Origin: a virus
IMG/VR virus record: IMGVR_UViG_3300046171_000181
Span: 1 to 40,894 of that record
Length of the DNA: 40,894 nt
Strand: one strand, 5' to 3'
Below the pieces are notes generated by a model. The model worked only from the letters and a program-made list of their open reading frames with translations. It ran no database searches and was not told where the DNA came from. The position numbers and the translations under genes are program-made. The stretch's first letter is position 1. Every line of letters starts with the position of its first letter. Positions 35,330-40,894 of this stretch are shown one piece after another.

Positions 35330-35576
35330 AATAATATTTACACATTTTATATAATTCCGGCCATATTTGATTACGGTCGTAAATGTAAGGTGCGAAGTTA
35401 CATTTTTCTCCTCGTTTATATGGACCTAAATTAATACAAATTCGCCAATGATTTTCATCACCTTTTATACCATATGGTGATATTCTTATATTGTTTTTTG
35501 TACAAAATAATTTCCATTCTTGTTCTGCATTAGAAGGAATGTAAGATGGCATTGGTTTTGCTTTTCTTCTTGGCAT
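35313..35576 (-). CDS. Hypothetical protein between primase-helicase and thyA, 87 aa
   Basis: The protein begins MPRRKAKPMPSYIPSNAEQE and contains WKLFCTKNNIRISPYGIKGD, then Tyr/Lys-rich sequence ending YYYDKYK. Its stop lies inside the thyA start (17-base overlap) and it shares one base with the preceding gene. The basic N-terminus and Trp/Tyr content suggest DNA contact, but I recognise no domain. Confidence 0.7.
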   Translation of the reverse strand: MPRRKAKPMPSYIPSNAEQEWKLFCTKNNIRISPYGIKGDENHWRICINLGPYKRGEKCNFAPYIYDRNQIWPELYKMCKYYYDKYK

Positions 35577-37297
35577 TATTCCCAGGGCATTGCTTCTTCA
35601 ACTTCTAATACTTCGTGAGGTATAAAACAACCTGATCTTGGTTCCCATTTAAAATGAGCCTCAGCTCCATTCTCACCAAGATTCTGAAACTTAACTTTTA
35701 AAACTTTTGCTTTAACAGTTTTTTCTTCGTAATTTCTGTGTACTAATATGCCATGATAAGATGCATCGTACCATTCACCTCCGCCTTTGATGTTATACAT
35801 AGTTGGTTCTTCGATTTTACCATCCTGTGTTTTATACATTTTAGTTGGATGCGCTACAATAAAAACTAATACATCAAACTTTTTAGCAAAGGTTTCAATC
35901 TTTGTTAAGTATTCCATTGTATATCTGTTTACATCCTCAGTCTTTGCATCAACATCACGTATTTTATTAAATGGGTCTATGACTAAACATTTAATACCTT
36001 TACGCTTTACAAGCTCTGCACCTTTACGTAATACAGATTCAAGTGTATATCTTTCCATATCAATGAAAAAGAAATTATCGTTAACATGTTCAGCTACTTG
36101 TTTCCATTTATTTGTGCCAATATCTGATGATCTTGGCATATCTTGCCATACTTTTCTCATTAACTTATGGGCATGTAAGTATGTTGGTGCATTTTCAGGA
36201 GATGCAAATGCGGTTCGCCAGCCATAATTATTGTTATAGCCAACACACATTTGGTCTACAAAATCTGATTTACCTGATGAAGGAATACCAGTAACCGTAA
36301 TAAATTGACCAGTGTAAGTACTAAATATATTGTCAAAGTTATTAAGACCAACTTGAAAGCCTTTTTTGAAACCGTGTTTAACAAAGTCTGTAACTTCATG
36401 CTCTATATCTTTAAATGTTGTAACATTTTCTAATGGTACTGGTCTACATTCTTTAATTGTTTCAGCTAAGTCTTCTTTGCCATACTTAAGTAAATAATCA
36501 TTTGCATCTTTACAATCTACAAAGTTTACTAAGTAACATACTTCAGCACCTAACCTTCTAATCAATTCTTGTTGTAATGCAGCACCTGCATCATCTTGAT
36601 CAACAGCTAATATTATTTTTTCTTTTTCTGTAAAATAATCAATACAGTTATCAAGATAATCTAAATTATTATGATTCAATGTAGCACCATTAGGCACTGA
36701 TACTACGTTTTTAATACCAGCCTCATGGAATGCTAACACATCCATTTCACCTTCAACAATAACACATGTATTGTCGTTTACGATACTGTTTATATTATAA
36801 AAGACTTTCTCAGCACCTTTATATAATTTAAAGTTCTTTCGTCCGTCTCTATATTTAATATTAATGAGCTCATCACCCATAACATAATTGAACTGGATAG
36901 TATTCTCAACTTGTCCGGTCTGTGGCATATATTCTTTACCTTCAGTAATATTTAAATCATTTAAGGTTTCATATGATATACCACGATCTTTAAACCATTT
37001 ATAAACATTTTCACTTAGCTCTTTATTTTCAACGACGTGCGTAGCATCAGGTTTTTCATAAACTTTTGATGGCTCACCTTTACGTTGATATGTATGTAGC
37101 TGAAATGTTGAATCACAGTTATGACAAGTTCCTAATCCACGTTCCCAATCATAACTAGCACATTGTTGTTTACGATTTTCAGGTTTACGTGTATGCGAAC
37201 ACAGGGGACAAATCCCCTGCGTTGCACCAATCTTCAAATCATGCTGGTTAAACTGGTCGATTAAAAATCCGTTAATCTCCGTGTTGTTTACTTGCAT
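35576..37297 (-). CDS. Primase-helicase (T7 gp4-like: zinc ribbon, TOPRIM, RecA-type helicase)
   Basis: The 573-residue protein carries a zinc ribbon with Cys30, Cys33, Cys58 and Cys61 (CPLC and CHNC). It then has a TOPRIM domain with IVEGEMDV near residue ~179 and AVDQDDAG near ~230. A DnaB/RecA-type motor follows with Walker A GIPSSGKS near ~337 and Walker B CLVIDPFNK near ~436. It therefore primes and unwinds DNA at the replication fork in one polypeptide, like T7 gp4. It lies downstream of SSB and exonuclease genes in the same operon. Confidence 0.95.
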   Translation of the reverse strand: MQVNNTEINGFLIDQFNQHDLKIGATQGICPLCSHTRKPENRKQQCASYDWERGLGTCHNCDSTFQLHTYQRKGEPSKVYEKPDATHVVENKELSENVYKWFKDRGISYETLNDLNITEGKEYMPQTGQVENTIQFNYVMGDELINIKYRDGRKNFKLYKGAEKVFYNINSIVNDNTCVIVEGEMDVLAFHEAGIKNVVSVPNGATLNHNNLDYLDNCIDYFTEKEKIILAVDQDDAGAALQQELIRRLGAEVCYLVNFVDCKDANDYLLKYGKEDLAETIKECRPVPLENVTTFKDIEHEVTDFVKHGFKKGFQVGLNNFDNIFSTYTGQFITVTGIPSSGKSDFVDQMCVGYNNNYGWRTAFASPENAPTYLHAHKLMRKVWQDMPRSSDIGTNKWKQVAEHVNDNFFFIDMERYTLESVLRKGAELVKRKGIKCLVIDPFNKIRDVDAKTEDVNRYTMEYLTKIETFAKKFDVLVFIVAHPTKMYKTQDGKIEEPTMYNIKGGGEWYDASYHGILVHRNYEEKTVKAKVLKVKFQNLGENGAEAHFKWEPRSGCFIPHEVLEVEEAMPWE

Positions 37298-37308
37298 TAA
37301 TTAATTAT

Positions 37309-37623
37309 TTAAAATGGTAAATCATCTACTGGTTGTGGTTTTGGAGGCATAGCTGCTTGAGCAGGTTGATCATCTCTGGGAGCTACATCAACATTATCAC
37401 CATTGGTCCATACTACCTTTACATTACCAAGATAAACTTTTTCAATTTTAGCATCTCTTTCGTCTTTTGATTGTTGAACAATCACTGGACCCTGATTACC
37501 AAACTGATCTGTTTCATCGTTAATAGTAATTGTAATAGGTAAGTATTTTCCTTTCTTACCGTCAATAATTTTATCTTTCGGTATTTTTGTTAAGTCGATA
37601 CTTGTTGCTATTATACTTGCCAT
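37309..37623 (-). CDS. Single-stranded DNA-binding protein
   Basis: The 104-residue protein has an OB-fold-sized beta-rich core (~10-80, TIDL and VIVQQSKDERDA region). It also has a proline/glutamine-rich linker and the acidic tip DDLPF, the hallmark of SSB C-termini that bind partner enzymes. It should coat single-stranded DNA during replication. It lies between a small basic gene and the primase-helicase, with 11 bases to the latter. Its start and the previous stop overlap by one base. Confidence 0.85.
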   Translation of the reverse strand: MASIIATSIDLTKIPKDKIIDGKKGKYLPITITINDETDQFGNQGPVIVQQSKDERDAKIEKVYLGNVKVVWTNGDNVDVAPRDDQPAQAAMPPKPQPVDDLPF

Positions 37624-37802
37624 TATACGTATGCATTAATTTGTTGAAACATTCTTTGCAACTGATCTTTTGTAGCACCAGTTGTTCTTCTTAAATTATC
37701 TACAGCTTTCACATGATTTTGATTTGCGTAGAAATTTTCTGTACTAGTCTCTAATCCAGTAACTGTACATACTTTTGTTTTAATTTTTTTTCTTCTTGCC
37801 AT
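37623..37802 (-). CDS. Small basic protein, 59 aa
   Basis: The ORF starts MARRKKIKTKVCTVTGLETS and continues TENFYANQNHVKAVDNLRRT, ending with a helical stretch. It overlaps the SSB start by one base and lies 7 bases after the exonuclease stop. It has a VCTVTG segment resembling a short zinc- or metal-binding loop, though only one Cys is present. Function is unknown; position suggests a replication accessory protein. Confidence 0.7.
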   Translation of the reverse strand: MARRKKIKTKVCTVTGLETSTENFYANQNHVKAVDNLRRTTGATKDQLQRMFQQINAYV

Positions 37803-37809
37803 AATAAAA

Positions 37810-38541
37810 TTAAAGTGTTAAGTTAATAAAAAATTGTGAAGGGTCGAAGCCTTCTGTTTTGTAGAATAAATCGTAAGCTTCTACTGCTCTCTCTACCTTG
37901 TCTTTACCTGATGCATAAAAATCAGGTGAACAATCGATAACCGCAATTTGATGCGTTTCTTTGTCAATTACTATAAATACAAATTCATAACCAAATAGTT
38001 TAGAATAAATATATGCTTGACTGTCGTAATTAAAACGGTTAGCAGACCACTTGAAAGCGTTTATATCTTTGGTTGTTTTCAAATCTATTATAAGCTTCTC
38101 ATCATGGTTGACTATATCAGCTTTACCTTTCCATAAAGCACCCTCAAGTTCTGCTAAACCTGGCTTCTCATACTCAACATCAATGCCATTTATTAGTCCA
38201 CGACATACATCGTTTTCTAATATTTTATTTTTCATTAATTCTATTCGATCAACTTCGTGTTGTAATAAACAAAGTTCACCACCGGACATTTCTTTATAGT
38301 TTTTTGTATTTCTTGTACTACTTTCAATAACCTTATATTTTTTAAGCTTATCAGGTTCAAGTATTGCAGTATGAAAATATCCACCTACTAAAAATGCTGG
38401 ACTCGGTTTTGATTGTTGCCCCAAGGCTAAAGGATTAGTTAATAAAGTTTTTATATCACTATTACTAAGAAATTGTTTACCAAAATCTCCATAATAGTTT
38501 TCATCTAACTTTAACTTTTCTAATACCTTTTGTTTGTCCAT
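37810..38541 (-). CDS. PD-(D/E)XK exonuclease (RecE/RecB-like), 243 aa
   Basis: Characteristic motifs are G-x-x-x-H-type GGYFHTAI (His57), GKADIV (Asp142), LIIDLKTT (Asp153, Lys155) and Q175-x-Y177. This order is that of phage exonucleases of the exodeoxyribonuclease VIII/lambda-like PD-(D/E)XK group. It should resect DNA ends for the annealing protein encoded just upstream. The two genes are 1 base apart. Such pairs perform end-directed recombination and concatemer formation. Confidence 0.88.
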   Translation of the reverse strand: MDKQKVLEKLKLDENYYGDFGKQFLSNSDIKTLLTNPLALGQQSKPSPAFLVGGYFHTAILEPDKLKKYKVIESSTRNTKNYKEMSGGELCLLQHEVDRIELMKNKILENDVCRGLINGIDVEYEKPGLAELEGALWKGKADIVNHDEKLIIDLKTTKDINAFKWSANRFNYDSQAYIYSKLFGYEFVFIVIDKETHQIAVIDCSPDFYASGKDKVERAVEAYDLFYKTEGFDPSQFFINLTL

Positions 38542-38542
38542 A

Positions 38543-39088
38543 CTAAAGTGTTGTTAACTTCTTTTCTTGTTCTGAAGTTAATTGATACTTAGCTTTGATT
38601 GCATCAATTTTACCACCGGCTTTTATATAGTCTATTGCTTTTTGTACATCAGCTAAAGCTTGTTTAGGCTTTGCTTTGAAAGCTGAACTCTTTTTGCCGT
38701 GATCGTTTGTTGCATCACTGTCTTGAGTATCATCAATTAATAATAAATTACCTAACGCATATTTCTTTGCGTAACTCGATGCACTACCAAATTGTTGTGG
38801 AGTCTGCATACCTTTCTGGTTGAGATCCACACCAACTATCGCAACAGCCTCAAGTTCCATACCGTCTTGATCTAACAACTTTGCAGTTGTTTTGATTATA
38901 GGCATAGGACTAGTTTCAATTAATTCTTCATTAATCGTGACTGCGACTCCTAACTCTAAGAGAAAGGGTTTTATGCTTTCGAGAATGTCTTCGGCTGACC
39001 TAAAGTAATATTTGCCGAATGAATTAAATCTACTCTTTTTCGATTTAAATTTTGTTTGCAGGGTTGCTAGTTTTTGGTTTATGGTCAT
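38543..39088 (-). CDS. ERF-family single-strand annealing recombinase, 181 aa
   Basis: The ERF signature is visible: YYFRSAEDILESIKPFL near the N-terminus, a central beta region, and GSASSYAKKYALGNLLLIDD followed by TQDSDA. The C-terminus is a helical extension with many Lys/Ala. It anneals complementary single strands made by the exonuclease next door. A 54-base gap, containing a short hairpin, separates it from the sigma factor gene. Confidence 0.92.
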   Translation of the reverse strand: MTINQKLATLQTKFKSKKSRFNSFGKYYFRSAEDILESIKPFLLELGVAVTINEELIETSPMPIIKTTAKLLDQDGMELEAVAIVGVDLNQKGMQTPQQFGSASSYAKKYALGNLLLIDDTQDSDATNDHGKKSSAFKAKPKQALADVQKAIDYIKAGGKIDAIKAKYQLTSEQEKKLTTL

Positions 39089-39119
39089 ACTAATATAATT
39101 ACATAATTAAAATTAAACT

Positions 39120-39145
39120 TAAGCGGTATTTGCTACCGTAACTTA
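39120..39145. promoter_or_regulatory. Short hairpin between sigma factor and annealing-protein genes
   Basis: A CGGTA/TACCG stem with a five-base loop is flanked by weaker pairs, and it slightly overlaps the end of the sigma-factor gene. No T tract follows on the minus strand. It may attenuate, process or stabilise the mRNA where regulatory genes meet recombination genes. Confidence 0.35.
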
Positions 39146-39907
39146 TAGGTAATCAAGCACTTGCGTACTATCTACATTATCAATAAGCTGTTGTATAGCA
39201 TCCCGTTTTATCTGTGAAATGCGTACATGAGCAGTGCTTACATTGATACCTAATTTGTCTGCAATTTCATTTGCAGAATGCTTATCACAGTCTAATCCAA
39301 AGCTTAATCTTAATACATCATATTGTATTGGTGTACAATGTTGTTTCATCAACGATAATAAATATGTATTAAGTAAAGCAATATTATATGGTTCTGATTT
39401 ATCTATAATTTGATAAGCCATATTATCATCATCATTTGGTTGAGCGTCAATACTACTAAACACACTATTGAAAAACATTGAAACCATTTTTTCATCTTTA
39501 GGATTTCTACGTATTTCATTTAACTTATGCTCAGGAATACGTATGTCGCCTCTGTTCATATCCACGGCTCTTCGTATTGCACCCTTAATTCTTTTTGATA
39601 GAAATGACTTAATAGTTTTTTCTTGGTCTTCGGACTCAGCTAATAATGTTCTATCTAATTTGTTTACTGCAGCAGTTAATCCAGCGTTGCCTTCTTGAAA
39701 CAAATCAAGTATACTTAGTACACCTGACGCTTGATCTGATGTTGATTGTTTCATTGCAAGAGTAATAACTAATGGTAAAAAGTTTTTAATAATTTCATCA
39801 TTAGTTAATTTAGTGTAATCACCGTCTTTAGGTTTTTTTACTTTTTTAATTGTTGCTTCTACGTCATTTTTATATCTTACGTAGTTCTGAATATTAAATT
39901 TTCTCAT
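39143..39907 (-). CDS. Sigma-70-family RNA polymerase sigma factor, 254 aa
   Basis: Region 2-like sequence LSILDLFQEGNAGLTAAVNK (residues ~64-84) is followed by FLSKRIKGAIRRAVDMN, a -10-recognition-like helix, and DIRIPEH near the start of region 3. Region 4-like sequence (~196-240: YDVLRLSFGLDCDKHSANEI, then ADKLGINVSTAHVRISQIK) ends with a helix-turn-helix. It likely redirects host RNA polymerase to phage promoters, presumably the virion block. It overlaps the upstream HTH gene by ATGA. Confidence 0.88.
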   Translation of the reverse strand: MRKFNIQNYVRYKNDVEATIKKVKKPKDGDYTKLTNDEIIKNFLPLVITLAMKQSTSDQASGVLSILDLFQEGNAGLTAAVNKLDRTLLAESEDQEKTIKSFLSKRIKGAIRRAVDMNRGDIRIPEHKLNEIRRNPKDEKMVSMFFNSVFSSIDAQPNDDDNMAYQIIDKSEPYNIALLNTYLLSLMKQHCTPIQYDVLRLSFGLDCDKHSANEIADKLGINVSTAHVRISQIKRDAIQQLIDNVDSTQVLDYL

Positions 39908-40521
39908 AGTTCTTTATTCAATAATTCTTTTTCAAGTTTAAGTTGGTTGCCAATATTTCTGTAAATAGTTCGCGTAGAACAATCAAAATGTTCAGCAAGT
40001 TTTTTATATGTTATAGTTTGTTTGTCTTCATTAATGCTTAACATAGCGTCATAAATCATATCTTGTGTAACCATTTTACTTTTACCAATCAATTGTCCTA
40101 CAATTGAAAGTTTTTCAGATAATGTGAGTATTCTGTTTGGTTTAAATATAACTTTACGTATACGATTCCGAGGCGGACGTTCTGCGTCTGTTGTAAATAC
40201 ATCATTAACTAATTTATTAAAAGCACTACGAGACATTGTAAAAGTAACGAAATTATTTTTAATATTAGCTATATATTCAAAAACTTTTCTAAGTTGTTTT
40301 AAATTTAACTTAGTATTTAAGTGTTGAATAACTAAAAAATGCCATTTTAAACTTTTAAATGTAGTGATTTTTGCTTTACTTCTGAATAAAGCATAACACT
40401 CATATGTACCGTTTTCATAATAATCATATATATCAGTTGATTCGGTAGGCACATCCGTAATTGGAGTTCTCCCGTATATAATTCTATTATCATGTAAGTA
40501 TTTAAAATTTCTTTGTGACAT
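39904..40521 (-). CDS. Helix-turn-helix DNA-binding protein, candidate transcription regulator, 205 aa
   Basis: The C-terminal 36 residues (ITYKKLAEHFDCSTRTIYRN and onward) form a classic HTH. The N-terminal ~100 residues have mixed charge with aromatic residues and no recognised effector domain. Between them is RPPRNRIRKVIFKPNRIL, a basic linker. It lies at the head of the leftward operon and overlaps the sigma factor by ATGA, so the two may form a regulatory pair. Replication initiator is an alternative role. Confidence 0.75.
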   Translation of the reverse strand: MSQRNFKYLHDNRIIYGRTPITDVPTESTDIYDYYENGTYECYALFRSKAKITTFKSLKWHFLVIQHLNTKLNLKQLRKVFEYIANIKNNFVTFTMSRSAFNKLVNDVFTTDAERPPRNRIRKVIFKPNRILTLSEKLSIVGQLIGKSKMVTQDMIYDAMLSINEDKQTITYKKLAEHFDCSTRTIYRNIGNQLKLEKELLNKEL

Positions 40522-40586
40522 TAGCTGTCTACTAATTATTATTTAATAGCTTTCGTCGCCTTTGGCTTATAAGGTTTTTTATTTTT

Positions 40587-40727
40587 TTAATCTTGTCTCG
40601 TAATCCAAACAAATTTACTGAAATCTGATGCAGGATATTTTTCCTTGTTGTACTCATGTTGTGGTCCATTTAAAATTAATTCAACTTCAATTGCATTATA
40701 GCAATCTTTTTCGGCCAATTGGCCCAT
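40587..40727 (-). CDS. Small early-region ORF, 46 aa (MGQLAEKDCYNAIEVELILN)
   Basis: The ORF MGQLAEKDCYNAIEVELILN continues with GPQHEYNKEKYPASDFSKFV and ends WITRQD. Its composition looks natural rather than random, with a helix and a Tyr/Phe-rich end. It overlaps the 40676-40786 ORF in another frame by 52 bases. I prefer it as the real gene here, because its sequence is the more protein-like of the two. Confidence 0.6.
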   Translation of the reverse strand: MGQLAEKDCYNAIEVELILNGPQHEYNKEKYPASDFSKFVWITRQD

Positions 40728-40786
40728 CTATTTTCCATCTGCATATACGCATATTGATCTGCAGGTAGATTAGTTAGTTTAATCAT
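40676..40786 (-). CDS. Small early-region ORF, 36 aa
   Basis: It begins MIKLTNLPADQYAYMQMENR and continues WANWPKKIAIMQLKLN. The start overlaps the end of the preceding tiny ORF. The Tyr/Met/Trp-rich peptide is unusual, and whether it is translated is uncertain. It shares 52 bases with the next ORF in a different frame. Confidence 0.45.
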   Translation of the reverse strand: MIKLTNLPADQYAYMQMENRWANWPKKIAIMQLKLN

Positions 40787-40874
40787 CGTGACAATACACG
40801 ACAGTTATCGCTACTAACGCCATTAAAGTAATCATCCATAACGCGGAGCGGAGGTGTTTTATAAGGTATTTCAT
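40779..40874 (-). CDS. Small membrane peptide, 31 aa
   Basis: The ORF encodes MKYLIKHLRSALWMITLMAL then VAITVVYCHDD. A basic N-terminus and one hydrophobic segment are consistent with a transmembrane peptide. The start has an A-rich leader (AATAAAAATGAAATAC) like others in this genome. It is the first leftward ORF seen, and the window ends 20 bases upstream, so a promoter may lie beyond the edge. Confidence 0.5.
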   Translation of the reverse strand: MKYLIKHLRSALWMITLMALVAITVVYCHDD

Positions 40875-40894
40875 TTTTATTACATACTTTATGT

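Noticed and set aside
35787-36227. 146-aa forward ORF opposite the primase-helicase
   Set aside because: Overlaps the helicase Walker motifs on the opposite strand; Leu/Ser/Phe-rich and without recognisable features.
40550-40590. Possible terminator near CCTTTGGCTTATAAGG followed by T runs on the plus strand
   Set aside because: Only a four-base-pair stem; no rightward gene precedes it.
40713-40724. 12-base palindrome GGCCAATTGGCC
   Set aside because: Short enough to occur by chance and lies in overlapping coding ORFs.
1-40894. tRNA genes, CRISPR arrays, integrase/attachment sites, diversity-generating retroelement
   Set aside because: No cloverleaf-like sequence, spaced direct repeats, recombinase or reverse-transcriptase motifs were recognised by eye; a tRNA scan was not run.

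Overview
This window is most of the genome of a small, AT-rich tailed bacteriophage, probably one with a short (podovirus-like) tail. Two gene blocks converge near position 29,700. The rightward block (about 1-29,650) holds virion and lysis genes. The leftward block (about 40,900-29,728) holds DNA replication, recombination, nucleotide metabolism and transcription control. Almost no start codon is preceded by a Shine-Dalgarno sequence. Starts sit instead behind A/T-rich leaders such as TAAAATTATG, a pattern typical of Bacteroidota, so I infer a flavobacterium-like host. No integrase, tRNA or CRISPR array was seen. The left edge cuts a tail-fibre gene, so the contig is not a complete genome.

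Rightward block. A truncated tail fibre with a C-terminal S74 chaperone comes first, followed by small genes, including a possible GroES-like protein and a possible small terminase. The packaging and head genes follow: large terminase, portal, scaffold-like acidic protein and major capsid protein, closed by a UUCG hairpin terminator. Next come head-tail connector proteins and a large tail (muzzle-like) protein with an inserted cadherin-like module. A second beta-rich tail protein, a GNAT acetyltransferase and internal virion proteins follow. The last of these is a 2,286-residue giant carrying a HEVMH zinc-peptidase motif and a stretch resembling sigma-70 region 2. Five small Lys/Arg-rich proteins lead into a lysis cassette: two related membrane/coiled-coil proteins, an exported thioredoxin-like protein and an M15 peptidase endolysin.

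Leftward block. Read from the right edge, it holds three tiny ORFs, a helix-turn-helix protein, a sigma-70-family factor, an ERF annealing protein, a PD-(D/E)XK exonuclease, a small basic gene, SSB and a T7 gp4-like primase-helicase. These are followed by ThyA, a GIY-YIG-like/MazG fusion, a PD-(D/E)XK endonuclease and three tiny overlapping genes. NrdB and NrdA come last, with two small genes between them, and a terminator closes the block. Overlapping ATGA/TAATG junctions make this look like one translationally coupled operon. Its products would recycle host nucleotides, copy and recombine the genome, and probably switch transcription to the virion genes through the phage sigma factor. No DNA polymerase gene is present in the window.

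Sequence quality matters here. Four rightward genes (starting at 10151, 12865, 17755 and 18378) are each broken by one or two single-base indels, mostly in homopolymers. The thioredoxin-like gene is split by a 437-base insert made of copies of nearby sequence. Every one of these genes restores to a clean reading frame when the indels or insert are removed, which suggests long-read consensus or assembly errors more than biological decay. One indel site is also a canonical A AAA AAG slippery heptamer, so programmed frameshifting there should be excluded.
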